A stretch of 64,000 nt of DNA, from positions 514,032 to 578,031 of the forward strand of contig NZ_JACCEM010000002.1 in NCBI RefSeq assembly GCF_013416525.1, in the 5' to 3' direction. The translations under genes and the position numbers were made by a program. Below are positions 17,158 through 25,852 of the stretch, in pieces; position 1 is the stretch's first letter; the number at the start of each line of letters is the position of its first letter. Origin of the DNA: Parapusillimonas granuli. GTDB taxonomy: Bacteria > Pseudomonadota > Gammaproteobacteria > Burkholderiales > Burkholderiaceae_B. The notes beneath the pieces are model-generated. The model saw only the letters and a list, made by a program, of their open reading frames with translations. It searched no databases and was not told the origin of the DNA.

Positions 17158-17640
17158 TTCAAATATTTCATTTTTTTCATTTTAATGGGTTGCATCGTGT
17201 TACGACAAGGCATCCACCCTGTTTTTTTGATATATGTTGGTATATGTATCTGAAAAACGACAGCGCGCGCCGTCGGCTCCGCGATCTACAGGGACATGGA
17301 GAACGAATTGGACATGGGAGGGCTCCCTGGAGTCACAGGGCAGGCGGCACGCCGTATGGACATGCAGCGGGACGTGGTATTCGGTGACCTGGGTTGCTAT
17401 CCGGCCATGGTGATAGGCGGCTTCGGACTGGCTCATCGGCCCGCACTCGATCAGCTTCTTCATCGTGCGCTTTGCGCTGGCCCACAGCGTAGGCACGGCC
17501 ACCCCGCAGTGCGATGGCAAACGACGCTGCGGCAGAGACAATGAGCGCCCGCCGGAATTGGCGGGCGCGGCCGAGGCTACTGGATTTTCGAGACTTCTTT
17601 CTTGGCGTGCATTGGCATCGTAGGCGAAACCCCTGCACGC
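17158..17640. other. Intergenic stretch without a supported gene
   Basis: This 483-base stretch holds the AT-rich promoter tract at its left end, including a GATATATGTTGGTATATG segment near 17228-17245 with a repeated TATATG. Beyond it, short open frames exist on both strands but none shows a recognisable domain or ribosome site. Nothing else is supported. Confidence 0.5.
17179..17208 (-). promoter_or_regulatory. Putative promoter of the phosphorelay operon
   Basis: On the minus strand TTGTCG (17203-17208), an 18-base spacer and TAAAAT (17179-17184) form a reasonable sigma-70 promoter. It sits in a strikingly AT-rich tract (about 17150-17250) directly ahead of the HTH-receiver gene. Confidence 0.4.
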
Positions 17641-17905
17641 TTACGCTGCTTTCTTGCCCATGTGCATATCCACATGGATGTCGACATAGGGACAGATCAG
17701 CGCGCCTGATTCGGCGTTCTCCAGCAAGCCCACTTCGACCAGGGCGGCGGCGTCTTCATGCACTCGCGTCACATCCCGCCCCAGGCGTCGGGCAAACTCG
17801 CGCACCCCGACCTCGCCGGCGCCTTGCAGCTCAGCAAGCATTGCCCAACGGTTCGGCGTGAGGCGCGAGAAAAAGGCGCCGGGAGTCTCGAAAACTTGAA
17901 GCCGT
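17641..17905 (-). pseudogene. Remnant of a TumA-type HTH antitoxin gene (C-terminal part)
   Basis: Read on the minus strand, the frame ending at 17641 gives FETPGAFFSRLTPNRWAML, then GVREFARRLGRDVTRVHED, then CPYVDIHVDM. This matches the C-terminal three quarters of HVO_A0114/TumA-type HTH antitoxins of TumE-TumA pairs. The N-terminus is missing: the frame runs directly into a different frame that encodes the start of a TumE-like toxin, with the junction near 17890-17905. I infer a deletion that joined the toxin 5' end to the antitoxin 3' part. A short internal ATG (17841) could still express 66 residues. Confidence 0.6.
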
Positions 17906-18008
17906 GGGTCGTGGGCGGAACCGGAGCCGGCGCCTTCCAGATGATCACCTGGATGATCCCGCCGTCGGGCGTCATGTCCTTGAAATCATGAACGAGTTCG
18001 GCTTTCAT
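17890..18008 (-). pseudogene. Remnant of a TumE-type toxin gene (N-terminal 40 residues)
   Basis: From the ATG at 18008 the frame reads MKAELVHDFKDMTPDGGIIQ and continues IIWKAPAPVPPTTHGFKFS, which matches the N-terminus of TumE (DUF6516-type) toxins. After HGFKF the similarity stops, and the neighbouring frame takes up the TumA-like antitoxin. The toxin has lost most of its body, so it should be inactive. Recognition is from memory of the family pattern. Confidence 0.55.
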
Positions 18009-18045
18009 GTTGTCCATCGTGCCAACACAATGCGCTGTTGTCAGT

Positions 18046-18069
18046 GCCGACAACACTGCCGACAACACT
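18046..18069. repeat. Tandem 12-bp repeat upstream of the toxin remnant, possible operator
   Basis: GCCGACAACACT occurs twice back to back (18046-18057, 18058-18069). The preceding GTTGTC at 18037-18042 is inverted relative to the GACAAC of the first copy. The position 30-60 bases upstream of the toxin remnant suggests an old autoregulatory operator of the toxin-antitoxin operon. Confidence 0.45.
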
Positions 18070-18186
18070 GACCTATCGACCATATTGGCCGACAGGATTC
18101 AAGAAGACAGACGATCCAGCGCTGCCCTGACGCGACACGCCCCTATGAGGCGACCGCCGGGCATAAATCTTTCCTGATTCGCTCTT

Positions 18187-18208
18187 CTTGTCCCGCATGC
18201 GGGACAAG
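18187..18208. repeat. 22-bp perfect palindrome
   Basis: CTTGTCCCGCATGCGGGACAAG is a perfect palindrome in the gap between the toxin remnant and tRNA-Lys. It has no T-tract on either side. It may be a protein-binding site or a leftover transcription stop. Confidence 0.4.
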
Positions 18209-18303
18209 GCCCGGACCGTCCCTGCCGGCCACGGCAAATCTCACTGACGCCGGCCACCTGGCGCGATTCGCCAGCGCGGTCACATTTCGGGCACACAAGG
18301 ACG

Positions 18304-18337
18304 GAAAAGAAAAAGCCGCTCCGGCCAGGGAGCGGCT
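18304..18337 (-). terminator. Rho-independent terminator of tRNA-Lys
   Basis: On the minus strand, AGCCGCTCC and its complement (18314-18322 with 18329-18337) form a 9-bp stem with a 6-base loop, followed by a T-rich run (18304-18313). It lies 26 bases downstream of the tRNA-Lys gene. Confidence 0.8.
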
Positions 18338-18363
18338 AATTGCTTGATTTTGCTAGAATTGGT

Positions 18364-18439
18364 TGGTGGGTCGTGCGCGATTCGAACGCGCGACCAACGG
18401 ATTAAAAGTCCGGTGCTCTACCGGCTGAGCTAACGACCC
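18364..18439 (-). tRNA. tRNA-Lys (anticodon UUU)
   Basis: The 76-base minus-strand sequence folds as a tRNA: acceptor stem GGGTCGT/ACGACCC, D arm with AGCTCAG, anticodon loop CTTTTAA giving anticodon TTT, T arm with GTTCGAATC, and an encoded CCA end at 18364-18366. It decodes AAA/AAG. It has its own promoter and terminator. Confidence 0.95.
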
Positions 18440-18455
18440 CGACCGAAAGAACGAG

Positions 18456-18484
18456 ATTATGACGTTTTCCCACGAAGCTGTCAA
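18456..18484 (-). promoter_or_regulatory. Promoter of tRNA-Lys
   Basis: On the minus strand TTGACA (18479-18484), a 17-base spacer and CATAAT (18456-18461) give a near-consensus sigma-70 promoter. It would start RNA about 10 bases before the mature tRNA 5' end. Confidence 0.8.
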
Positions 18485-18522
18485 TTTGACCTGCTCCCAA
18501 CATTTACCCTGTTCCCACCGCC

Positions 18523-19314
18523 ATGCCACAGACCATACGCCTCAACATACTGTCCGACCTGCACCTTAGCCGGGCGGGCATGCCGCTGCCCCATACCGAG
18601 GCGGACATCGTGATTCTGGCGGGCGACATCGCGCGGCCGGAGCGCGCCATAGACTGGGCGATGGGCTTCGACAAGCCCGTGCTCTACGTTCCCGGCAACC
18701 ATGAGTTCTATGGCGGCACGCTCGACGGCACCATCGAAGCGCTGCGGCGGCTGACCGCCGGCACGCACATCCGGCTGCTGCACAACGGCCAGGCCGAGCT
18801 GCACGGCGTCCGCTTCCTGGGCAGCACGCTCTGGAGCGATTTCAACCTGGAAGGCCGGGGCCCCGCCCGCGAAAGAGCCATCGCCCAGGCGCTGCGCCTG
18901 ACCTACGACTACGCGCGGATCAAGTCGCCGTCGGGGCCGCAGGGCCTGCTGACGCCGCAAGAAATGGAGGCCCTGTACGCTCGCAACCGGGCTTGGCTCG
19001 CGGCCAAGCTGAACGAAGCCCACCAGGGCCCCACGGTGGTGATCACGCATCATGCGCCGTCGCCGCGCAGCATCCACCCGCGCTTTGCCGGTTCGGCCAT
19101 CAACACCTGCTTCGTCACCGACAATGAAGGCCTGATGGGCGCGGACCGGGTGGCCTTGTGGGTGCATGGGCACACCCACAACAGCTTCGACTACATGGTC
19201 GGCGGCACGCGCGTCGTCTGCAATCCGCGCGGCTACGTCACGGACGACAAGCTTGAAAACCCGGATTTCCGGCCCGGCCTGGTGGTGGAAATCAGCAAGC
19301 CGGACGCCGCTTAG
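18523..19314 (+). CDS. Metallophosphoesterase
   Basis: This 263-residue calcineurin-like phosphoesterase shows all family motifs: SDLHL (Asp12, His14), AGDIA (Asp35), PGNHE (Asn59, His60), THHAPS and GHTHNS. These bind two metal ions for phosphoester hydrolysis. No signal peptide is present, so it is cytoplasmic. The substrate is unknown. The gene is convergent with the GH31-like gene, and the two stop codons overlap by 3 bases. Confidence 0.88.
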   Translation: MPQTIRLNILSDLHLSRAGMPLPHTEADIVILAGDIARPERAIDWAMGFDKPVLYVPGNHEFYGGTLDGTIEALRRLTAGTHIRLLHNGQAELHGVRFLGSTLWSDFNLEGRGPARERAIAQALRLTYDYARIKSPSGPQGLLTPQEMEALYARNRAWLAAKLNEAHQGPTVVITHHAPSPRSIHPRFAGSAINTCFVTDNEGLMGADRVALWVHGHTHNSFDYMVGGTRVVCNPRGYVTDDKLENPDFRPGLVVEISKPDAA

Positions 19315-21572
19315 CGGGCTCTTGAAATACGGACCTCGGCGCCGCGCCGCTTGACTTCCAGCCCCTCGGACGGCAGGATCCGCAGCCCTTCCAGCCCTTT
19401 GATGTAGCTGGAGCCCTGCATCTGCATGACGCGTATCTTGTTGCGCATGACGACGGGGCTGTGTTCGGGCATGCCGAACATCCAGACCTCGTCGAGGATG
19501 CGCGCGGAATTGAACTCGCCGGAATGCTGGACCGTGGGCCCCAGGCAGAGCATATGCCCTTCGCGCCCGAAGATGGGCAGGGTGTCCAGGTCGGCCTGGA
19601 CCGTCCAGGTGGTGCCGCCTTCGTAGCGCCAGCCGGTATTGAGGTCCCACCAGGCCTCGCCCTTGGGCAGGTACACCTGGACTTCCTTGCCGGGCTTGAG
19701 CACGGGCGCGACCAGAAGAGCCGGCCCCAGCATGTATTGGGTGTCCCAGGCCTGCGCCAGGGTGTCGCCGGGAAAGCACAGCGCCATGGACCGCTGCACC
19801 GGCAGGCCGCTGCGCACGGCGTCTTCGATGATGCCCAGCACATACGGCACCAGGCGATAGCGCCACTGCAGCCAGTGCCGGACGAGCTCGCGGGTCTGGG
19901 CGTCGAAGGCCGACGGCAGCAATTGCGGATGGCCCTGGAAGCGGAAGTTGGCGGAAAATACGCTCATGGCCAGCCAGCGCACATAGAGTTCCGGAGTCAT
20001 TTCGTCCAACGGGTGCTTGGCGGAGCCCAGCGCGTGCGTCTGCACCGGGACGCCGCTGTCGCCCAGCGACAGCGCGGTGCGCAGGGAACGTTCCATGGCC
20101 GGCCAGCCGTTGCCGCCGCAGGCGCCGTCCTGCCAGGCGAAACGCTGGGCGGTGGGAAACAGGTCCGTGCTGCAGATGACGCCCTCCTGCGGCGTCTTGT
20201 GCCCCGCAACGGCATCGAAAAGCGCCTGCCGCGCCAGCAGCGGATAGATGCTGCGCAGCACCGCGCCGGTTTCGCCGCCCCGGGCCGTGATGCCGTCGGG
20301 GATGTCGAACTGCGCATCGCAGGCGGGCGCGCCCAGGCCTTCGTCGACGAGCTGGCGCTGGCGTTCCGACCACAGCTTGAAGACGTCCTTGTTGGTCAGG
20401 TCGAGCAGCCCGAAAGGCTTGCCGCCCGTGACTTCGGTGCCCGGAAAGACGTGCGCTTCGCCGTCGTCGTTGATCAGCAGCCAGCCGCGGTCTTCCCATT
20501 CGGTGAAGAGCTCGGTGCCGCTCGGCACGCCGGGGAAGAACGGCGCCGCCACCTGCACGTTCAGGTCCTGGAAGGCGGCGAACATGGCGCGCGGATCGGG
20601 CACGCGGGCGGCATCCCATTCGAACGCCGGCTTGTCGGACTGGAAGCCGCAGACGGCGGGCGGCGCCAGGCGCACGACGTCCAGCCCCCATTCGTTGGCG
20701 CGGAATTCGCGGACGGCGCCCAGCGTATCGGCCAGCGACTGGCCCGCGGCCTGGTCCAGCCACACCCCCATGGGCCACAGCCCGGGCTGGCCCGCCCGGC
20801 CGGTAAGCGCGGTATATTGATTGAGGATCTCGGATGGTTCGCCCACGAACAGGTAGGCGTCCAGCAGCGCATCATGAACGGCGATGCGGTAGCCGTCGTC
20901 CCGTTCGCTGTCGAGATCATGTTCGATGCGGGCCAGGGTGTTGACGTACAGGCCCCAGCCCTTGGTGCTCCATACCAGCGGCAGCGCGCGGCAGGCCGGG
21001 TCGTCCGACACCAGGCGCGTGCCGCGCCGGTCGAGTTCGCCGCCGGTCTCGCCGCCGCCGTGCAGCGCGTCGTCGCCGTCCAGGTCGATGCACAGCTGCC
21101 ATAGCGCCTGCCCGCCGGCCTGGCCATGGGCCAGCGTGCCGCCGGCCCGGCTGCTCATCAGGCAGGCGCCGCCGCGATACACCGAGAACTGGAAGGGGCT
21201 GAGCTGAAGTTCGAGCACGGTGTCGCCTTGTTCCAGGCGCCACCCTTGCCGGGCGGATTCGGCGATGGACGATACCGCGAGCTCGCCGACGGCTTCCTGC
21301 CGGGCGATCAGCATTTCGGCATGGGCGCGCTTGCGAGGGCTGAGCTTGTCGGGATCCAGGCTGCCTTGGGGGCCGCAACGCAAGCGGTATACACCCGGCG
21401 CGGCGGCCTCGACCTGCAGGTGCAGAGTGCCGCCTTCCATCGAAAAATCGGCGCAAGTCGATTTCGAAGCCAGGAATTCAATGGTGTCAATTTGCGTCAG
21501 GTGTTCAAGGTCGGACTTGGGCGGCACAGCGCAATCCTCGGGGCTTACGCCCATAAAAGCATCAAAAGCCAT
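19311..21572 (-). CDS. Glycoside hydrolase family 31-like protein, divergent active site
   Basis: This 753-residue protein has the domain layout of GH31 (N-terminal beta-sandwich, TIM barrel at about 265-560, C-terminal beta domains). The fold signals include HGGGETGGELDRRGTR, LPLVWSTKGWGLYVN and SLGDSGVPV. The presumed nucleophile is Asp419 in ACDAQFD. The acid/base region is QRFAWQDG (Asp482), where canonical GH31 reads QRxxxxWxGD, so spacing is one residue short. The usual SDIGG that holds the substrate is replaced by THALGS (about 512-517). It could be a GH31 of unusual specificity or have reduced activity. It is a single gene with no sugar transport neighbours. Confidence 0.75.
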   Translation of the reverse strand: MAFDAFMGVSPEDCAVPPKSDLEHLTQIDTIEFLASKSTCADFSMEGGTLHLQVEAAAPGVYRLRCGPQGSLDPDKLSPRKRAHAEMLIARQEAVGELAVSSIAESARQGWRLEQGDTVLELQLSPFQFSVYRGGACLMSSRAGGTLAHGQAGGQALWQLCIDLDGDDALHGGGETGGELDRRGTRLVSDDPACRALPLVWSTKGWGLYVNTLARIEHDLDSERDDGYRIAVHDALLDAYLFVGEPSEILNQYTALTGRAGQPGLWPMGVWLDQAAGQSLADTLGAVREFRANEWGLDVVRLAPPAVCGFQSDKPAFEWDAARVPDPRAMFAAFQDLNVQVAAPFFPGVPSGTELFTEWEDRGWLLINDDGEAHVFPGTEVTGGKPFGLLDLTNKDVFKLWSERQRQLVDEGLGAPACDAQFDIPDGITARGGETGAVLRSIYPLLARQALFDAVAGHKTPQEGVICSTDLFPTAQRFAWQDGACGGNGWPAMERSLRTALSLGDSGVPVQTHALGSAKHPLDEMTPELYVRWLAMSVFSANFRFQGHPQLLPSAFDAQTRELVRHWLQWRYRLVPYVLGIIEDAVRSGLPVQRSMALCFPGDTLAQAWDTQYMLGPALLVAPVLKPGKEVQVYLPKGEAWWDLNTGWRYEGGTTWTVQADLDTLPIFGREGHMLCLGPTVQHSGEFNSARILDEVWMFGMPEHSPVVMRNKIRVMQMQGSSYIKGLEGLRILPSEGLEVKRRGAEVRISRAR

Positions 21573-21642
21573 TATTCTGACGGATTTAAGCCATAAAATA
21601 AAATGGTACAGCTTTATGAGCCTTCCGCAATGGCCGCAAGGC

Positions 21643-23514
21643 TTAGCGCGGCGCGATTTTTTGCAGCAATTCGCGCTCCAGCGGCAGCGGTTCGCCGCAC
21701 AGCCAAGCGGCGATCAAGTCCCCCGCCAGGGCGGACCAGCTCAGCCCCCGCGACCCGTACGCGCAGGCCAGCCACAAACCCTCGGCGCCCGCCACCGGCC
21801 CGATGACCGGCAGCCGGTCGGCCACGGCGGCCCGCCAGCCCGCCCACCCTTCCATGGCGCCCCGGCCCTGCGCCGCGGGCTGCGCGCGGCCGAGCAGCGC
21901 ATGCAGCTTGCGCAGGTTTTCCTCGTGCCCGGCAACCGTCAGCTGCGGGCTTTCCGCATCCGGCACATAGGTGCCGCCCACCACGCCGCGCCCCTCGATG
22001 CGCGGCAGGCAGTACCCATTGCCGGCCAGGATGGCCCGGGTGTCCACCGCATCGGCTCCGTCCAGATAGCTGACCTGCCCGCCCATTCTGTACATGGCGC
22101 GCAGTTTCGGCAAGGGCGGCGCGCCGGCCACCGTGGCCAGCAGCGCCGGCGTGCCATGGGCGCCCGCCAGGACCAGATGGTCGCCGCTGGCCAGCACCCG
22201 CCCCTCGGGCCCGAACGCCCGCCACGACCCGGATGCGTCTTGCCCGATGGCGAGCACGCTCTCCGCCCTGAGCGCGATGGCCGCGGGCGCGAGCATCGCT
22301 GCGAGGAGCGGCTCCATCCGGACCAGCTGCCCGGCGGAAAACCACAAGCCGCCGGCGCCCAGGTCCACCCCCGTCCGCTCGCGTGCCTGCGCGGCATCGA
22401 GCCAGCGGACCCAGTCGGAAGCGAGCCGCAGCTCGTCCAGCGCGCGCCGCCATTGCCGGGCCCCGACGGGGTCGCGGATGACTTCCAGCGTGCCGCAACG
22501 CCAAGGGCGCGCCGCGCCGTCGAATTCTTGCCAGCGTGCCAGGGCGCGCAGGGCGCCGGCACGGCCGATGCGCGAGCGCGGATCGTCGTCGCGGCTGAGG
22601 GCGGGCGTGAGCGCCGCGGCAAGATGGCCTTTGTGGCTTCCGCCCGCCCCCAGCGCGAACACCGGATCCAGCACCGTCGAACCAATGCCGCGCAGCGCCA
22701 GGGCGTGCGCCACCCCCGCGCCCGCCAGCCCGCCGCCGACGATGACGGCCGTGGCGGACCCGCCCTCGCCCGGCGGGCAGCCACGGCGGCCCAGCTCCGG
22801 CCGCAGGGAGGCCACCGTCATTTCCCGCTTGCCGCCGAAACCCCGGGTCTTGCTGACGAGAAACCCCGCGGCGGCCAGGGAGCGCCGCATCTCGCCCGCG
22901 CAGCACCAAGTGGCCGCCGTCGCGTGCGCATTGGCCATGCGGACCAGTTGCCCGAACAATTGGCGGGACCACATCTGCGGATTCACGCGGGGCGCGAACC
23001 CGTCCAGGAAGAAGGCGTCGACCCGGGCCGAGACCTGCCTGGCCAGGCGCTCGACCGTGCCGAACGCCAGCGTCAGCGTCAGGCTGCCGCCTTCGAATTC
23101 GAGCCGGTGCAGGCCCGGCAGCAGCACCGGCCACGCCTGGATCAGCTGCTCGGCGAGCCGCCTTTCGGGCGGCTCCAGGCGCGGCAGCAACAGCCCGGAC
23201 AGGTCCGGCGCGGAAAAGGGGTGGGCTTCGAACGACACCACGTGCAGGCGCCGGGACCGCTGCGGGTCATCCCGCCAGGCCTGCCACAGGGCCAGGAAGT
23301 TGTGCCCCAGCCCGAACCCGGTCTCGCACACCGTGAAGGCGTCCTTGCCGCGCCAGCGCTCCGGCAGGCCATTGCCTTCCAGGAACACCCGCCGGGCCTG
23401 GGCCAGCGCGCCCCAGGCCGGATGATAGACGTCGCCGTACCGGGCGCTCATGGGGGTGCCGCGCGCGTCGAAGGCCGGCGTGGCGGGAATCAGGGGTTCA
23501 TACTTGCTCGACAT
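21643..23514 (-). CDS. mnmC: Bifunctional tRNA modification enzyme MnmC (methyltransferase and FAD oxidoreductase)
   Basis: This roughly 623-residue protein carries both MnmC activities. The N-terminal part is a SAM-dependent methyltransferase (VCETGFGLGHNFL motif, FLDGFAPRVNPQMWS) and the C-terminal part is an FAD oxidoreductase starting AVIVGGGLAGAGVAHAL near residue 240. It converts cmnm5-s2-U34 to mnm5-s2-U34 in tRNA-Lys, -Glu and -Gln wobble positions. The start is placed at MSSKYEPLIP (23514). An ATG six codons upstream is possible. It ends next to the divergent start region of the GH31-like gene. Confidence 0.92.
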   Translation of the reverse strand: MSSKYEPLIPATPAFDARGTPMSARYGDVYHPAWGALAQARRVFLEGNGLPERWRGKDAFTVCETGFGLGHNFLALWQAWRDDPQRSRRLHVVSFEAHPFSAPDLSGLLLPRLEPPERRLAEQLIQAWPVLLPGLHRLEFEGGSLTLTLAFGTVERLARQVSARVDAFFLDGFAPRVNPQMWSRQLFGQLVRMANAHATAATWCCAGEMRRSLAAAGFLVSKTRGFGGKREMTVASLRPELGRRGCPPGEGGSATAVIVGGGLAGAGVAHALALRGIGSTVLDPVFALGAGGSHKGHLAAALTPALSRDDDPRSRIGRAGALRALARWQEFDGAARPWRCGTLEVIRDPVGARQWRRALDELRLASDWVRWLDAAQARERTGVDLGAGGLWFSAGQLVRMEPLLAAMLAPAAIALRAESVLAIGQDASGSWRAFGPEGRVLASGDHLVLAGAHGTPALLATVAGAPPLPKLRAMYRMGGQVSYLDGADAVDTRAILAGNGYCLPRIEGRGVVGGTYVPDAESPQLTVAGHEENLRKLHALLGRAQPAAQGRGAMEGWAGWRAAVADRLPVIGPVAGAEGLWLACAYGSRGLSWSALAGDLIAAWLCGEPLPLERELLQKIAPR

Positions 23515-23603
23515 GCCTGCCGCCTGGAACAAAGACCTTCACGTACAATGACTGTGGAAATGAATGAGCGTGTTCCGCTCTTGTCGAACAGGGCCTCTAC
23601 CGT

Positions 23604-24473
23604 ATGCAATCAACCCGTCTGCCACTCAGCGACTGCCTGGATGCCGCCGTTACCGCCGCGCACGCCGCAGCCGCCATTCTACAAGCCTACTCGCACAACC
23701 GCGCCGAACTCGTTATCGACAAGAAAATGCGCAACGACCTGGTCTCCCAGGCCGACCGCGAAGCCGAACAGGCCGTCATACAGATCCTGCGCGACCGCAC
23801 GCCCGACCTGGGCATCGTCGCCGAAGAAAGCGGCGGCAGGGCTTCCAGCCTGGCGACCTGGTATATAGACCCGCTGGACGGAACCACCAATTTCCTGCAT
23901 GGCATTCCCCATTATGCGGTGTCGATCGCCCTGGTCGCCCATGAAAACGCCGTGGTCGACGGCGGCAAGCCCCTGCAGCGCGACACGCCGGTCATCGGGG
24001 TGGTCTACGACCCCAACCGGGAAGAGCTCTACAGCGCCATGCACGGCGTCGGCGCCTGGCTGAACGAACACCGCATCACGTGCTCGCAAACCACGCAGCT
24101 GTCCGAAGCCGTGCTGGGCACGGGCCTGCCCTTCCGCGATTTCTCCTTCACCGACCAATACATGCCCACCCTGGACGCCTCCATCCAGCTCACGCGCGGC
24201 GTGCGCCGCCTGGGCGCGGCGGCGCTGGACCTGGCCTGGGTGGCTTGCGGGCGCTACGACGGCTATTGGGAAATGGGCCTGGCCCCCTGGGACGTCGCCG
24301 CGGGAACCGTCATCGTGCGCGAAGCCGGGGGCGTCTGCGAAGACATGTACCACCGCGACCCCTGGCCGATCAAAGGCTATGTCTATGCCGGGAACCCCCA
24401 CACCGCCCCCGCGCTCGACGCCATGATACAGCCGCACCTGGACTACGCCGCGCCGGGGCCCGCCGCCGAATAA
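23604..24473 (+). CDS. Inositol monophosphatase family protein (SuhB-like)
   Basis: This 289-residue enzyme shows the metal-dependent phosphatase signatures AEESGG, DPLDGTTNFLHG and WDVAAGTVIVREAGG (residues about 65-225), typical of inositol monophosphatases and related 3'-nucleotidases. It is longer than E. coli SuhB by about 20 residues, including an inserted EN-AVVDGGKPLQRD stretch after the DPLDGTTN region. It is divergent from mnmC. It may act in phosphate-sugar metabolism, or, like SuhB, also affect rRNA antitermination. The exact role is unknown. Confidence 0.85.
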   Translation: MQSTRLPLSDCLDAAVTAAHAAAAILQAYSHNRAELVIDKKMRNDLVSQADREAEQAVIQILRDRTPDLGIVAEESGGRASSLATWYIDPLDGTTNFLHGIPHYAVSIALVAHENAVVDGGKPLQRDTPVIGVVYDPNREELYSAMHGVGAWLNEHRITCSQTTQLSEAVLGTGLPFRDFSFTDQYMPTLDASIQLTRGVRRLGAAALDLAWVACGRYDGYWEMGLAPWDVAAGTVIVREAGGVCEDMYHRDPWPIKGYVYAGNPHTAPALDAMIQPHLDYAAPGPAAE

Positions 24474-24577
24474 ACGATGCGGGCGCCGCCTGCCGGCCCG
24501 GCTTCAATTGCGCGATGATCGGTGATACGCTCCCATACGGGTATTTCCACGGCATTCAACACATCAGGAACCAAACC

Positions 24578-25780
24578 ATGAAGCTTACCGAGCCTATTCT
24601 GGAATGGAAGTCGGAAATCACAGCCATTCGCCGCGACATCCACGCCCACCCCGAACTCGCCTACGAAGAAATCCGTACCGCGGACATCGTCGCGCAAAAA
24701 CTCGAATCATGGGGCATACCGGTCCACAGGGGGCTCGGCGTCACCGGCGTGGTCGGCACCATCCATGGCAAGACACAGAACGGCAGGGCCCTGGGCCTGC
24801 GCGCCGACATGGACGCGCTGCCCATGCAGGAACTCAACAGCTTCGAGCATGCCAGCCGCCATCCGGGCAAAATGCACGCCTGCGGCCACGACGGCCACAC
24901 CGCCATGCTGCTGGCGGCGGCCCGCTACCTGGCCGAACACCGCGACTTCGACGGAACGGTTTATGTGATCTTCCAGCCGGCCGAAGAAGGTTCGTGCGGG
25001 GCCAAGGCCATGATAGACGACGGCCTGTTCACCCGCTTTCCCATGGACGCCGTCTTCGGCATGCACAATTGGCCCGGCATGGCGGTCGGCAGCTTCGGCC
25101 TGGTCGCGGGCCCCATCATGGCCTCCAGCAACACCTTCGAAATCGCCATCGAAGGCAAGGGCGCGCACGGCGGCATGCCCCATCTTGGCGCGGACCCGAT
25201 CATGGCGGCCGTCCAGATCGCACAAAGCCTGCAGACCATCGTCACGCGCAACCGCAACCCGCTGGAACCGGCCGTGGTCAGCATCACCCAGATCCACGCC
25301 GGCTCGGCCGACAACGTCATTCCCACCGATGCGATGCTGCGCGGCACGGTGCGCACCTTTTCCGAAGACATGCTGGACCTGATCGAGCAGCGCATGCGGG
25401 AAATCTCCGAGCACACCGCCCATGCCCTGGGCTGCAAGGCCGATTTCCACTTCCAGCGCAAGTATCCGCCCACGGTCAACCACGCCGGCGAAGCCGCCTT
25501 GTGCGCGCGCGTCCTGGAGGGCATCGTGGGCAAGGAAAACGTCAACGCCTCGGTCCAGCCTTCCATGGGCGCCGAAGACTTCGCCTTCATGCTCAAGGAA
25601 AAGCCCGGCTGTTATGTCTGGATCGGCAACGGCCAGGGCGACCACCGCGCCGCCGGCCACGGCCTGGGGCCCTGCATGCTGCACAACGGCAGCTACGATT
25701 TCAACGACGACCTCATTCCCCTCGGGGCGACCTACTGGGTGGAACTCGCGCGGCATTGGCTGGCACAAGCCGGCGCGTAG
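24578..25780 (+). CDS. M20-family amidohydrolase/aminoacylase (hippurate hydrolase type)
   Basis: This 400-residue zinc peptidase-fold enzyme starts at an ATG with an AGGAA site eight bases upstream. It has the M20D features [35 protein letters not shown] (metal-binding Cys and His), a PAEEG catalytic acid region and GAEDFAFML near the end. These hydrolyse N-acyl amino acids such as hippurate. A related but not identical gene is at 61366-62565. The two may have different acyl specificity. The gene follows the phosphatase gene after 104 bases without obvious co-transcription. Confidence 0.88.
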   Translation: MKLTEPILEWKSEITAIRRDIHAHPELAYEEIRTADIVAQKLESWGIPVHRGLGVTGVVGTIHGKTQNGRALGLRADMDALPMQELNSFEHASRHPGKMHACGHDGHTAMLLAAARYLAEHRDFDGTVYVIFQPAEEGSCGAKAMIDDGLFTRFPMDAVFGMHNWPGMAVGSFGLVAGPIMASSNTFEIAIEGKGAHGGMPHLGADPIMAAVQIAQSLQTIVTRNRNPLEPAVVSITQIHAGSADNVIPTDAMLRGTVRTFSEDMLDLIEQRMREISEHTAHALGCKADFHFQRKYPPTVNHAGEAALCARVLEGIVGKENVNASVQPSMGAEDFAFMLKEKPGCYVWIGNGQGDHRAAGHGLGPCMLHNGSYDFNDDLIPLGATYWVELARHWLAQAGA

Positions 25781-25852
25781 GTTTTCATCGACAACCCACA
25801 TTTAATGACTCCTCAACGGGGCGGCAGGCCTGCTTGCCGCTAAAATGCCAGC

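Noticed and set aside
17200..17544. Two overlapping short frames in the gap after the HTH-receiver gene
   Set aside because: Neither has a recognisable domain or a good ribosome site, and their composition is random-like.
18481..20778. Long minus-strand frame across the metallophosphoesterase and GH31-like genes
   Set aside because: It lies in a different frame from the GH31-like gene and antisense to the metallophosphoesterase, with no domain signal.
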